A stretch of 64,000 nt of DNA from Sistotremastrum niveocremeum HHB9708 (lineage: Eukaryota > Basidiomycota > Agaricomycetes > Sistotremastrales > Sistotremastraceae), in the NCBI GenBank assembly GCA_001630475.1, contig KV419410.1, forward strand, positions 1 to 64,000, in the 5' to 3' direction. Of this stretch, positions 35,405 through 48,657 are shown piece by piece. Numbering within the stretch: position 1 is the stretch's first letter; every line of letters starts with the position of its first letter. Both the position numbers and the translations under genes were made by a program. Below the pieces are notes generated by a model. It was given only the letters and a program-made list of their open reading frames with translations, made no database searches and had not been told where the DNA came from.

Positions 35405-35658
35405 GGAATCTTAGATCAACGACGTGAGATTCAGGAAGGTGCAGCGTGTAGTGTGAGATCAACAGGAGTAGCACAAGCTCTCCATGTGTTCACGCTCGGT
35501 CCAGGTCCGAATTCAGAATCAAATATTATTACTTGGTCGGGTATCCGAATCTTTTGACTGAATACTGACAGTCCACACCCACTATGTAAGTGACATGATG
35601 AAAGGAACGGCGGCGACTTTACAAGCCGCAGTATGTACATACCAACACGCAAAGCATG

Positions 35659-36983
<1,325 letters not shown>

Positions 36984-37190
36984 TGCGAGGCCAAATTGAG
37001 GGAAATATATGCAGGAAACGTCGTCTGAAGCGCGAGTGGTAGGAACGAGGTTGTGAGGGATTACAAGGGATCTTTTGCGGAGTGTAAATCTGACTTTGGA
37101 AGTCATTTCTCACGATCGCAACCCCTCACGTCATTGGAATCTCCCGGGATCCATTTGTCCTTCTTACTCCCAACCACCACCTTCCAAGCC
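36984..37190. promoter_or_regulatory. shared 5' region of PP2A (-) and the mitochondrial protein (+)
   Basis: 207 bp between two divergent start codons. No TATA-like box stands out; pyrimidine-rich tracts precede the plus-strand ATG. Confidence 0.5.
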
Positions 37191-37765
37191 ATGTATCGTA
37201 TCGCTGTCCAACACGCTCCTCGACGCCTCACCGCCGCGTCTGCCTCCACCAGCAGACTTTCTCTTTCAACAAGGCAAGTCCTCTGTATGCGCTTTCTCAA
37301 GCAGGTGGACTCACCTGCTAAACAGATTGTACTCCAGGTAATTGCTGACCTATGATACATGATGATCGCAAGGAACTAATTATACCAGCAGTACCGTCCA
37401 CGAGAATGATCCCGAGGTACGACCCTCTTTTCCATCGCTGTGGGACCCTCCTGACACTGAAGGCAGACTCTTGAAAGAGAGAAGGCTAGAAACTTGGCTA
37501 AAGAACAACATCATACCTCCACCCCACACGAGCATGCTCCTGGATGGAATGAATATCTTGCCAGCTCCTCCGAGGCACACGTAAAGGTCAGCACCTCTCA
37601 TTCCCAAAGTTACTTGATATTGAACTTCATCTCAAGGCCGATAAATCGGAGGGTACAGCAGAAGAACTGCAGACCAGGACGGTCGAGCATATCAAGAAAA
37701 GACATCACGAAGACAATGATAACGTGAAGGGGCCGTTGAGCTCAGCTGTCGGGAAATCCGACTGA
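37191..37765 (+). CDS. small conserved fungal protein with mitochondrial presequence
   Basis: Five exons (37191-37273, 37326-37337, 37389-37416, 37467-37586, 37637-37765) give 372 nt, 123 residues. The N-terminus (MYRIAVQHAPRRLTAASAST) is Arg/Ser/Ala-rich without acids, and RLYSS just after it resembles a matrix-protease cleavage context, so import into mitochondria is inferred. The mature part, ERERKAR-like then HEHAPGWNEYLASSSEAHVK and ELQTRTVEHIKKRHHED, resembles a short protein common in fungi whose function I cannot name. Exon 2 is only 12 bp. Intron 1 is GC-AG (gcaagt). The exon 3 acceptor is ambiguous between tandem CAG sites three bases apart (NAGNAG). Confidence 0.7.
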
Positions 37766-38390
37766 GAATCGTCAGTTTGCTTCTCCTTGTCCCAGTCGCT
37801 TTGGCTCACTATATGTTCAGATAGAAGAATGTAGTTCTCTATTAATTATGATCAAGAGACCAAAGCATAATTTGTATTTTAACCTCAACATGCATCTGAA
37901 TCCTTGTCCACTGTTTCCGCGGTTGTCGTCACCGTCTTTCCTTCTTCAAATTCTTCCGAGAGTTTTGGCGATGACGTCGTTCCTCTCGGCAATGAATCGG
38001 CCAAGCGGAGGCAAGCAGTTCTGTTGTTCGATCCCGGTACGCCTGGTCCGCACAGATTGCGTCGCAGAATAATGCCGCCAGGAAAAGAAGGTGGTACATT
38101 GGCCTACCCATATCACTAATGCTTCATGATGCTTGTATGCTAAATTTTCGTACCAACATTCATTGTGTAATATTTTTGGAGAGTGACTTTTTGTTCCTGT
38201 TTGAAACCCGGAAAAGTGTCGAAGCTTGAGTACACATCGAGGATATATGGATTTTTAGCAGACAGCGACCTTTTGCTACAGGCACGCAATTCTTCGACAC
38301 TCAAACTCAGAAAATCAATTGTGACGGAGCAGCATCACAATCGCGTGACACATTTTACTGACTGCACGCGTCTTTGCCCTTCCAACCAAG
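37766..38390. other. intergenic, no supported gene
   Basis: An open frame at 37904-38119 (+) and a hydrophobic-start frame at 37929-38111 (-) overlap each other; neither has recognisable features or splice support. Confidence 0.4.
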
Positions 38391-40570
38391 ATGGCACAAC
38401 CACAGCACCAGGCTGTCTATGCTACTGACGAGGTTTGTCCTCGACGATAAGCGACGAAAGATAGCTAGTACTAATTTACTGTATAGTATGGGCGGCCTTT
38501 TATCATCGTGCGCGAGCAGGCCACAAAAACTCGCAGTCATGGCGTCGAGGCCATCAAGGCAAGATGAACACAGCTATTGGGTTGACCTATTACTGAAGTG
38601 TCAATAGGCGAACATTCTGGCAGCAAGAACGGTCGCTAACATTGTACGGACGTCACTAGGTCCCAGAGGTGCGCAGTTGCTTGATTCTCTTCCGTATCGT
38701 ATAAATATCTTGGTGACTAGGCCTTGACAAAATTCTCATATCTCCCGACGGTGAAATTACTGTGACGAATGATGGAGCTACCATCCTGGGCCAGATGGAG
38801 GTTGACCACCAAATTGCGAAGCTTTTGGTTCAGTTGTCAAAAAGCCAGGACGATGAGATTGGCGATGGAACGACTGGCGTAGTTGGTGCGTACTAAGCCC
38901 GCTGATCCCTTTTCGCGTCTAATTCTGTCTTTAGTCCTCGCTGGTGCATTACTGGAACAGAGTGAAGCACTAATCGACCGCGGCATCCATCCCATTCGAA
39001 TAGCGGATGGGTTTGATCGAGCATGTAAAGTGGCAATCGAACAGCTGAATAAGATCTCGGAAGAGATTGAATTTTCACAAAATGACACGTCAAATCTTTT
39101 GAAATGTGCCATGACCAGCTTAGGCAGCAAAATGTATGTCTCCCTCAACCCTTGCCTAAAGTTATCCTGAATTTTTGCAGCGTCTCAAAGGCACACCAGC
39201 AGTTCGCTCAGATCGCTGTTGATGCAGTCATGCAAGTGGCTGATTTCGAACGACGCGACGTTCCTTTCGATCTCATCAAAGTCGATGGAAAACCGGGCGG
39301 CTCGTTAGAAGACACAACGCTCATCAAAGGTGTCCTCATTGACAAAGATATGTCGCATGCCCAAATGCCTCGATCGGTCAAAGATGCCAAACTCGCCATC
39401 CTCACATGTCCCTTTGAACCCCCTCGGCCGAAAACCAAGCACAAGTTGGATATCACCTCGGTGGAGGAATACAAAAACTTGCGAGATTATGAGAAGCAGA
39501 AGTTTGCGGATATGATCAAGATGGTGAAGGATACTGGTGCTAATCTTGTCATTTGCCAATGGGGTTTCGATGATGAGGCAAATCATCTGTTGATGCAGAG
39601 CGACTTGCCGGCTGTTCGATGGGTTGGCGGTCCCGAGATCGAGGTGTGTGACTTGCCTTTTGAGCTGAGATTATACTGAATCGGTGTAGTTGATCGCAAT
39701 GGCTACAAATGGACGCATAGTGCCTCGCTTCGAGGATCTGACGCCCGAGAAACTTGGCCGTGCTGGTATCGTCCGGGAGGTGTCCTTCGGTACAACGCGG
39801 GACAAGATGTTGGTGATCGAACAATGTGCAAATACTCGTGCCGTTTCAATATTCGTCCGGGGGAGCAACAAAATGGTAACGGTAATTTCAGTCCAAATGA
39901 TATAAAGTCTGACTTCTGGTAGATTATCGATGAAGGAAAACGTGCCCTTCATGATGCTCTTTGTGTTGTGCGCAATCTCGTTGTCAACAACCGAGTTGTA
40001 TTTGGTGGAGGTGCCGCCGAGATCAGCAGTTCGATTGCTGTCGCAAAAGCAGCTGACGAGGCAAGTTTGTATCGGACGTGTATTTATCGATCACTAACAC
40101 GTCGCGTCATAGATCCCTACTATCGAGCAATATGCCATGCGTGCATTTGCTTCGGCGCTGGATGCCATACCCTTGGCTCTAGCAGAGAACAGTGGTCTTC
40201 CTCCCATCGAGACCCTTGCGGAAGTGAAGAGTCGACAAATCAACGAAGGAAATTCAAGGCTCGGTATCGACTGCGTTGGTTCTGGGGAGAACGGTACGTA
40301 GCATACGTTGAGCGTTCTGATTGGCAAAGGTCTTATTCGACGACGTAGATATGAAAAAGCAATGGGTGTACGATCCTCTCATCTCAAAACGGCAACAATA
40401 TCTTCTTGCCACTCAGGTATGACTCTCGAGGTTTCATTGATCCACAACTGACTCTCCGACAGCTGGTTCGTGCGGTTCTCAAGATCGGTAAGTTTTCACC
40501 CATTACTTTGTTTGTTTGTGACTCACGAGCCCTAGATGACATTATCACTGCTGGAGGAGAAGAAGAGTAA
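38391..40570 (+). CDS. CCT5: chaperonin TCP-1/CCT epsilon subunit
   Basis: Twelve exons starting at 38391 and ending with TAA at 40568-40570 sum to 1635 nt, 544 residues, normal for CCT5. This is one of eight subunits of the cytosolic TRiC ring that folds actin and tubulin. ATPase motifs are intact: [32 protein letters not shown], and [19 protein letters not shown] near the C-terminal equatorial part. [20 protein letters not shown] precedes the end [11 protein letters not shown]. Subunit-typical start: [19 protein letters not shown]. Two introns are GC-AG (38559-38607 and 40061-40112); all others are GT-AG and about 50 bp. An eleventh exon is only 25 bp. Confidence 0.95.
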
Positions 40571-40684
40571 TTCGACGCTCCATAGATATACTAATGCATA
40601 CTACATCATGTTGCTAATCTGAGCATTTTTGCATTGTTCTACTACGACAAGGACAGAACAACCGTCACATTCCCAAGGCGCCGA

Positions 40685-42394
40685 CTATTTTAGCTCATCG
40701 GCAGAAATGAATGGCCATGCTTGCTGCTCGGTCGGACCGGAAACGTCCTTTGTCAACCCCATTACCAAGTACTGATTGCCCATCCCCGCGTGACGATCTT
40801 CGACACGTTCAGATTGTTGTAGATTGGGCCTCTGGCCTCTATTGATGAGTCTGGAGGCAGCGTCAGCAATAGACACTCTTCTTTCATCTGAAGCCGCTTT
40901 TGCTAAGAGTCCCTTGAGCCGCTCGTGGAAGCCCATTCGGATCAGAAAGTCTGCTTGAGTCAGGATGGGGTGTGTCCGCACTGCAAAGAATAAACGTGAA
41001 CATAAACGGAGTGAGAGGGATGAGACATACCAAGTGATGAAGTAGCGGCCTTGATAGCAGAAAAATCGACATCAGTTGTGAGATCTGCGTCTCCCGGGCT
41101 TTGTAGAGGATGAACCATGTTGTGGTTTTGGAAAGCCTGCGTCGAGGGGTCAGTAAACGCTGAAAATCAAGGAAATATTTTTTTGACTCACTCTGAACGT
41201 GTCGCCGGGGAGTGTTTCAGATCCATAGTCGATGATCAACCCGCAACCGCCGTATTTACTTGTTGAAATAAGTTCGGCGAATAAACGGGCTGAGTTGAAA
41301 GCCATGGGTGAGAGCTCTACTTTGGATTGCAGAGGTAATGTCGAAAGTTGATGCATGTCTAATTGGGCTGGCATAGGACTTTTTGTGGGAGAAGCGACGT
41401 AGCGCAGCGAAGGTTGCGTGTTGATCTGTTCCGCCGATGACTCGGAGGGCTCGACGAGGTCAATCATAAGTTCGTGAAATCCGTCTTCACGTTTCTGTTC
41501 ATTGATGAATTTGGTGCCGTTACAAGAGAGAATAAGAGGCATTTTACCTCAAAGACGTGTGCCGGCAGTGCATCGAAAAATTCGTGAGCGGTGACGATCG
41601 TAAACGCGTCGAGACCTACGCGTCAGAAGGTTAAGATCCCATTCTAGCGCTGCAATCATAATATTTGCCTATAGGGACATCCTCTATAGCATCATACCAC
41701 TCGATTTTAGGTCCGGCGTGTGTGGCAATCTTACTCTCGGTGAGAGCACGCATCACCGGCGAGGCTTCTACAAGTTGCACTGCGTGCAAATTCGACCAAA
41801 ATTCGGGTCTTTGTTTGAAGACCTAGATGTTTAGCGTGAGTGGATTGACGTGCGTGGAGTAAAAAGGTCATACACGAAGCATATCATCCAATAGAGTCCC
41901 TTTCCCTGGACCAAACTCAACGAGACGGATTCTTGGAGGTCTCCCGGCTGCCATCCACCGCAGAATGTACCAGATGGCAATCAACTGTATATCGTATCGA
42001 TCGCGTATATGAAGAAAATCTGATCACAGCCACGAACCTCGCCGAATATTTGGCTTATTTCTGGGCTGGTTATGAAGTCGCCGCTTTTGCCCAGGACATT
42101 GCGTTTCATGTAGTATCCATGCTCAGGGTGCATCAAGCATAGTGACATATAGGTTGATACAGATATCGGGCCCGTTGCCTTTTCTTCAAAATTTCAAGCA
42201 TGGTCATGATTTTTGTACTGTGATGGGCGGACCTGGATTGATTTTGCTATGAGGTTGAGTAGGGGGTTTGATGAGGTGGTTCTGTGTAGTTCGGCATTTG
42301 AGTCTGAAGAGATTGGTCTGCTGGAGACCTTTCGCAAGAGTTGCTGAGGAGGCGGTCTAATGCTGGGATGGATGCGACGCGCGAGTCGAAACAT
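40685..42394 (-). CDS. NDUFAF7: mitochondrial complex I assembly methyltransferase NDUFAF7/MidA
   Basis: Eight exons (42233-42394, 42038-42178, 41874-41984, 41669-41822, 41548-41615, 41192-41494, 41031-41136, 40685-40980) give 1341 nt, 446 residues. In other eukaryotes this SAM-dependent enzyme dimethylates an arginine of the complex I subunit NDUFS2. The N-terminus MFRLARRIHPSIRPPPQQLL fits a mitochondrial presequence; an in-frame ATG nine codons upstream is possible. Family motifs: MHPEHGYYMKRNVLGKSGDF, TSPEISQIFGE, the SAM-binding VEFGPGKGTLLDDMLR, VTAHEFFDALPAHVFE and GLIIDYGSETLPGDTFR, ending MGNQYLVMGLT. Intron 41616-41668 is GC-AG. Divergent from the eIF6 gene. Confidence 0.9.
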
Positions 42395-42679
42395 ATAAAG
42401 TTGTCTTTCCTTTTCCGGCAACTGGACTCGCGTAAGTCTAGCTTCGCGATCACTGCGTGCTTTGTTTCAACGAAGCCTGGTTTACTCTCCTGCCCAGGTC
42501 TTCCAGGATCTCTATTCAACCATATAAAACGTAGCTGACTCATTACAAGTCATTGTATTCACGGTACCGTCTCACCAGTCATTTGCGGACTTTGAATTAT
42601 TTTCTAATCTTTCTTTATAACGCCGTCCGCGAAAGATCTCATCTTACAAGATCTATACCATTTCTCAAGCCCTCCAACT
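42395..42679. promoter_or_regulatory. shared 5' region of NDUFAF7 (-) and eIF6 (+)
   Basis: 285 bp between divergent start codons. CT-rich tracts near 42600-42675 resemble fungal initiator regions; nothing more specific is visible. Confidence 0.45.
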
Positions 42680-43624
42680 ATGGCGACCCGTGAGTCTATA
42701 ATGTCTCTTAGTATGATCTTGTCTTACGGGGATCAAAGGCACACAATTCGAGAACTCAAGCGAAATCGGCGTCTTCGCCAAGTTAACTAACAGGTTTGAT
42801 ACCTTGGAATTGTAACAGATCGGGACTTGATGTATCAAGCACAGTTATTGTCTTGCCTCTCTCGGAGGAAGTACAAATTTTTACTCGACATTCGAGTCTG
42901 AACTCGGAGATGTCATTCCAGTGGTGCATACATCAATCGGTGGCACCCGCATAGTTGGTCGTCTGACCGCAGGGAATCGACATGGCCTCCTTGTTCCCTC
43001 CACAACCACCGACCAAGAGCTCCAGCACCTCCGAAACTCGATACCCGATACCGTCGCTATCCAGAGAGTGGAGGAGCGTTTGTCAGCATTGGGAAACGTC
43101 ATTGCTTGCAATGACTATGTTGCCCTTGTGCACCCAGACGTCGATCGTGAAACGGAGGAGATCATTGCCGATGTGTTGAAAGTCGAGGTGTTCCGTCAAA
43201 CTGTCGCACAGAATGTGCTCGTTGGAAGTTACTGCGCGATCACCAACAATGGGGGTCTTGTCCACCCGAAGACGAGTATCCAGGATCAAGATGAACTATC
43301 GACCTTATTACAGATCCCATTAGTTGTGAGTGTAAATCTTTGTTGGCCATACATCCACTCAGTGACCCAAATGTAGGCCGGGACTGTCAACCGAGGTTCA
43401 GATGTGATCGGCGCAGGACTTGTGGTCAATGATTGGTGTGCCTTTGCTGGTTTGGATACCACGGCGACGGAAATTAGCGTCATTGAAGCTACCTTCAGTG
43501 AGTTGATTCTATCAAACTGAGGTCGCAAATATTCATTTTTTCTTCTTCCCCAGAATTGCAAGGACAGCAGTCAACCGCTGTGATCGGAGAGATGCGTGAC
43601 TCTCTGATAGACAGCTACGCATAA
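42680..43624 (+). CDS. TIF6: eukaryotic translation initiation factor 6
   Basis: Five exons (42680-42689, 42739-42793, 42845-43325, 43377-43497, 43554-43624) sum to 738 nt, exactly the 245 residues of eIF6. It binds the 60S ribosomal subunit, blocks premature joining to 40S and is needed for 60S biogenesis. The pentein-fold repeats are visible: [106 protein letters not shown]. The first exon is just 10 nt (ATG plus seven bases). Confidence 0.96.
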
Positions 43625-43878
43625 AAATGCCTGACTCTATTCATAAGCCTTCATGGCTATTGTTTGCATCGCAACTAGTCCTGTGGTCCAACACAACTCT
43701 ATTTGCTGTACCTCTCGCTCTCAGCTTTGACGCATAATGATACCAACGTATAATGATTCATAGAGCTTGCTATTCATTGTACACAAAATACAAAAGATAC
43801 AATTATATCACCGACGCGCCCATTGGGTATACCGAAATCATAGCGGCGATTTAGATCATAAGAAACTTTTCGAAATCA

Positions 43879-45268
43879 TTAGTTGGCGGCGATCGCTTCA
43901 GGCTCGACGCTAACAGCGTGAACGATCGACTCCTCGCAACACGCGCACGCAGAGTGGCCGATTGGTTCGACATCGATAACGACGATGTCCTTCTCGTCAA
44001 TGAGGTTATCAGCGACTGCTTCAGGCTCGACCGCGGCTGACCCATTTGCGTGAACCGTCTCATGGGGTACGACCACGGCCTCTTCCTCCACCTTCTCAGG
44101 CAACGCGCTCTCCACAGTCTCTTCCGCCTCGACATGTCCTGCATGTCCGTTGACCTGCTCTTCGGGCTTGTCAGCCTGCTCTTCGACGGCTTTCACTTCC
44201 TCCGTCTTCTCTGCGGGAGCCGCCACGACTTCCTCGGTCTTGGCAGCAGCAGCTGCAGGCGCAGCCTCGGTGCCGCCGTGATCGTCGTCGTCGTGTCTCC
44301 ATCCGAAGAACCTTTCGGCCTTGGAGCTGTTGATAGCTGCCTCGTCGTGAGCGAGCTCTTTCTTGATCTCAGCGTTCGGGAAGAACTCCCCGATGAGCTC
44401 TGAGGTCTTGATGCGACTACCGATCTTGGGAGCAATGACGAAGAAACGTTCGTGACCAGTGAAATCGCCGGCAGTGACAGCGAGGAGGAATGCGCGAATG
44501 CCAGCGCTCTCGAAAGTGTAGCCCCACAGATGCTTATGAGCCTCTTCCTGAGGCATGTTGTAGACTCTGTCGATCCACGAGGGATCAATGAACCAGTGAA
44601 GTCGCAAGCTGGCAACGCGCATGAATTTATAGCGACGCGTGATAGCATCGGCCTGGAGCTCCATGATCCTAGCGACAGATGATTAACACCATATGCGGAG
44701 GAGAGAGATCAAAACCACTCACTGCTTGGAAAGACCATATGGCTCGTCGGGACGGCAAGGGTGTTCCTCGTCAACGGGAAAGTAGTCGAAGTGAACCTTC
44801 TCGTTGTAATATCCGCCAAGGACGTTGACGCTAGAAGCCTGAGCAACGCGAGTGATGCCGAGCTACCAATCCTTATCAGTCAGGCAGCCAACCACAAACA
44901 GAGAATGCGACTCACTTCAGCAGCTGCTCTGAGGACGTTCCAAGAGACGACCGCGTTGGTATTGTGCGTCGCGACGAGATAATCACCAGGATTGGGCAAC
45001 GCAGCGAGCGCAATTATGGCTTCGCAACCCTTGAACGCGTTCAATGCAGCCTGATAGTCTTGCAAATCGGCCTTGATGAAAGTGAAGTTCTCATGGGGTT
45101 CATGCTCGGGATTGGGGTCTGCATAGTCTATGCCGACGACGGAGTGACCGTCCTTGAGAGCACCACCGGCGATTTTGCGACCGACTCGTCCATTAACCTG
45201 TCGTCAAAGATAAGGGCTTTATCAATGGCGGGCTCGGGATAACGCACTCCTGTCAACGCGATCTTCAT
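43879..45268 (-). CDS. extended SDR / NAD-dependent epimerase-like protein with long acidic tail
   Basis: Four exons (45248-45268, 44916-45197, 44723-44862, 43879-44668) give 1233 nt, 410 residues. The start MKIALTGVNGRVGRKIAGGA forms the NAD(P)-binding TGxxGxxG fingerprint across a 50-bp intron. GIDYADP, EAIIALAALPNPGDY, QASSVNVLGG and DEPYGLSKQIMEL (Tyr-x3-Lys) follow, so the dehydrogenase core is complete through about residue 270. The last 135 residues are unlike the family: an Ala/Glu/Val-rich tail (APAAAAAKTEEVVAAPAEKT) ending with CACCEES and EPEAIAAN. Substrate unknown; a nucleotide-sugar or similar substrate is only a family-based guess. Divergent from ERG28. Confidence 0.8.
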
Positions 45269-45457
45269 TGGAATGAACTAAGATTATGAAGAAGAGAAGG
45301 CTTTCTGATAGCTCAGGCAGATTTGCCAGTGGTGGAGGCTCCTAGGAGGATGCAGGTCTGGTGCTCCGAAGTTGTTCATTTATCGACTTTGGAACGATCG
45401 AAAGTGGCCAGGAATGCCGTCTGTGACAGAACGTGACACGCTCATCAACGTGCTGGC
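45269..45457. promoter_or_regulatory. shared 5' region of the SDR gene (-) and ERG28 (+)
   Basis: 189 bp between divergent starts. No clear core promoter motif. Confidence 0.4.
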
Positions 45458-46099
45458 ATGAGCCTCTCCGGCGTTTTCTCCTCTCGTAGGCTGTCTTTCT
45501 GTCTTATCTCCCGAAATTTGTCGCTGATATGTGGGGTAGTCCTCCCACCCAACCCTGGGCTACTCCCAAAATGGCAGCTCTTCGTGGCGGCGACCGCGCT
45601 TGGAAACACGATTCAAACTTTCCTAACTCTGTCAGCGACGCGAAAAGTTTACAATAACAATCCAGGATTGGGTCTGCACGTCGCTCTGATTGTCCATTCG
45701 AATTGCTGATAGGGTCCCTCGTGCAGTCACCCCCCTGTCTTCTCGATCGTTTGGTGTCTGGACTCTCACATCAGCCATCGTCCGCTTTTACTGTGCCTAT
45801 CACATTACGGAGAAGACGTACGGGTTCTGTACAATTGCTTCCGGCCGATGAATTGACCTTAAATGCGCCCGCAGAATATATGATATCACTATGTGGACTT
45901 ACGTGCTTGCTTTAGGGCATTTCACCTCTGAACTTCTAATCTATCGAACGGCAAAACTTCCAGGACCGGTAATCGGACCGTTTATCGTTGCTAGTGAGCA
46001 ATTGAAATCTTACCCAGTGTGTTGAGGAGTTAACCTTCTGTGTCAGCGCTCTCGCTCACTTGGATGTTCCTGCAATACGACCACTATGTTTCAATTTGA
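45458..46099 (+). CDS. ERG28: ergosterol biosynthesis scaffold protein Erg28
   Basis: Four exons (45458-45671, 45727-45817, 45875-45993, 46047-46099) sum to 477 nt, 158 residues. Erg28 is a small ER membrane protein that tethers the C-4 demethylation enzymes Erg25, Erg26 and Erg27. Family segments: LLPKWQLFVAATALGNTIQT, TPLSSRSFGVWTLTSAIVRF, CAYHITEKTIYDITMWTYVL, GHFTSELLIYRTAKLPGPVI and the C-terminal LSLTWMFLQYDHYV. Four hydrophobic spans fit the known topology. The start is the least certain part: the first in-frame ATG adds about 35 residues before GLLPKW, and a shorter or spliced start is possible. Intron 1 has a GTCTGC donor like one in the PP2A gene. Confidence 0.87.
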
Positions 46100-46573
46100 T
46101 GAGAAACATTTAATTCCGTATTACTTACGCCCAAGGTTTCCTTTTGGGTATCATCTTGATCCGCTTGTTGGCCGTAATGAGTGGCTGGACGACTCGGAGC
46201 TTTCTCGCTATAACAACCCAAGTTGATCATTGTACCTAGAACTATGCTCATCTGTCATCTTGCGTTTATCTTTGAAAAATACATGGACTGAAACTTCTTG
46301 CTCGCCAAAGCCCCTTCAATGAAAACGTAAATTAAACAATGTACGGCAAGTCTCTATGAAAGAGTTCGCCTTTGACCGAAATTCATACTCCGCCATCGAT
46401 TTCCTTAAAAAAGCTGAAGCGTATGCTTTCAGTCTTGCGTCTCTCCCATCTGAGTGCTCTCAGCAGCGGTCGCAGCTTCAGCGGTTCCGTTCGACTTTCT
46501 GCTGTCAAGGTATGATACTGTGCTGTCGCGTCGCATTGGCTGGGGTTCTCAATCAATTTTACCCCAGAAAAGA
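46100..46573. other. intergenic between ERG28 and OLA1
   Basis: An open frame continues upstream of the OLA1 ATG but shows no conserved content. I see no separate gene. Confidence 0.45.
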
Positions 46574-48404
46574 ATGCCTCCCAAAAAAGCAGCTGAGAAA
46601 GAAAAGAAAACTTTGCTCGGACGACCGAGCAATAACTTGAAGATTGGTATTGTCGGTGGGTGCGTCTAGTCCTCCTTTTTGAGCATGAAATCGATCTCAT
46701 CGTGTCCTAGGGCTCCCGAACGTCGGAAAATCATCTTTCTTCAACGTGCTTTCTGATACCGGTATGCGATGAACAGCCGATATTGGGCGGGATTATTTCT
46801 CATCTACCCTCAGACCTTGGAAAGGCTGCCAACTTTCCTTATGCTACCATCAATCCCGAAGAAGCACGTATCCCAGTACCGGATGCACGGTTCGATTGGT
46901 TATGTGACACGTATAAGCCTGCTTCGAGAGTGCCTGCCTTCTTGACCTGCATCGATATCGCCGGTCTCACCGCTGTAAGTTCTTTGAACTCTATCAGTAC
47001 CTGACATCTCTTCGGTATCTAATCTCGCGATCTAGGGCGCGTCCACTGGTGAAGGGTTGGGCAACGCTTTCTTGTCACACGTTCGTGCGGTGGATGGTAT
47101 CTTCCAGGTCGTTCGGGCTTTTGATGATGCCGAGGTTATCCATGTCGAAGGCGACGTGAACCCCATACGAGACATGGAGATCATTCAGAATGAGCTCCGG
47201 TTGAAGGATATTGAGTGGGTTGAGCGAGCGGTCGAATCTTTGAAGAAGTCCGGAAGATCTTTGGGCAGCAACAGCTTGGCAGACAAGGCTAAGAAGGAAG
47301 AGCTGGTGAGTCCGCACTCTCGGAGACCGGTCTGGATTACTGATCAGATTGCAGGCAACCACCGAGAAAGTTCTTCACGTTCTGACCGAAGATAAGATGG
47401 ACGTGCGAAAGCACGATTGGAACAACAAGGAGGTCAGTGTTGATATACCTGATTTGGAAATTGATCGCATCGATCGTGTGATGACAAAGAGTCTAATGGA
47501 CTCGACTTAACCCAGCTCGTCGAGGAGGGAGTAACGCCCCATCCCATGAGAAATATTTTCTTCTGACTTTATTCATTCATAACTTTTGCGACGTGTGGCT
47601 CATCCGTATCATAGATCGACGTGGTCAACGGTCTGCAGCTGCTGACTGCGAAGCCCGTCACATACTTGGTCAACTTGAGTGAGAAGGACTACATTCGGAA
47701 GAAGAACAAATGGTCAGCGCATGTCATTGACCTCGAGTTTTCTATGCTCATCAAGATTCAGGCTTCCGAAGATAAAGGCTTGGATCGACCAAAATAACCC
47801 GGGCGACCCTCTGATCCCCTTCAGCGTATCTTTGGAAGAGCGACTGATCAAGCTTTCACCGGAAGAGAAAGAAGCTGATCAGAAAGCAATTGGAGCTTCG
47901 AGCGCCCTTTCAAAGATCACTACCGCTGGTTATACAAGTCTAGACGTAAGCTATCTGGCGTCCTTTTGTAACCATTTGCTCATGCATCGAGTAGCTCATT
48001 CGCTACTTCACCTGCGGTCCTGACGAAGTTCGAGCATGGACTATTCGACGAGGTACCAAGGCCCCACAGGCTGCTGGTGTGATCCAGTACGTGGTTTTGC
48101 TTCTTCTTACGCACTGTTCTGACGCTTTGCTTAGCTCTGACTTCGAGAACAAATTTGTTTGTGGAGAAATCATGACTTATGAAGACCTGAAAGAATATGG
48201 CAGCGAAGCAGCTGTGAAAGCTGTGAGTATGGCACGCTTCTCCATTGTCCTGTAATTGAACTTGTTGAATAGGCTGGGAAACTGCGCCAGCAGGGCAAAC
48301 CCTATGAGAGTGAGTGACCTGGACTTTCAGGCACGTTCTTTGCTAATCGCCCGTACTGTATAGTGATCGACGGAGATATTGCATACTGGAAAGCAGGAGG
48401 CTAA
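46574..48404 (+). CDS. OLA1: Obg-like ATPase (YchF/OLA1 family)
   Basis: Eleven exons from ATG 46574 to TAA 48402-48404 sum to 1182 nt, 393 residues, matching OLA1/YchF. This cytosolic P-loop NTPase prefers ATP and is linked to ribosomes and stress responses. The start [20 protein letters not shown] precedes [15 protein letters not shown] (Walker A across intron 1), [26 protein letters not shown] (G3-like) and YLVNLSEKD, where NLSE replaces the NKxD of GTPases, the basis of ATP preference. The C-terminal TGS domain contains [37 protein letters not shown] and ends [12 protein letters not shown]. Intron 47433-47614 (182 bp) is more than three times the usual length here. Confidence 0.95.
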
Positions 48405-48657
48405 ACGGTCGCAGTCTCTGTTGTGTATATCGTTGTGAAAGAGAGAAGTCTTGCTATAATGAAAGATGTATATCACACATGTCATTTTGATTTCTGTAAC
48501 TGTCGAGGCAACACGTTTCACGTCATAAATAAGTGATTGTCGGAGTCTGAAATTACGAGGGTACAGCACGCAGCAAGCGGCGATGATGAAATAGACGCAC
48601 CCTCCACACTTTGTCGTTCCTTACACCACCGTCGGTCCATCGACCTCCCCTGCGACT

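Noticed and set aside
37904-38119. Small plus-strand frame and an overlapping minus-strand frame with a hydrophobic start
   Set aside because: No homology, no splice support, and the two overlap; neither is convincing as a gene.
43851-44648. Alternative frames over the SDR gene's acidic tail, rich in Arg/Ser
   Set aside because: They are shadow frames of the Glu/Ala-rich coding sequence; the main frame continues the conserved dehydrogenase.
46454-46573. OLA1 start at the upstream in-frame ATG
   Set aside because: The MPPKK start is the conserved N-terminus of the family; the upstream extension has no conserved features.
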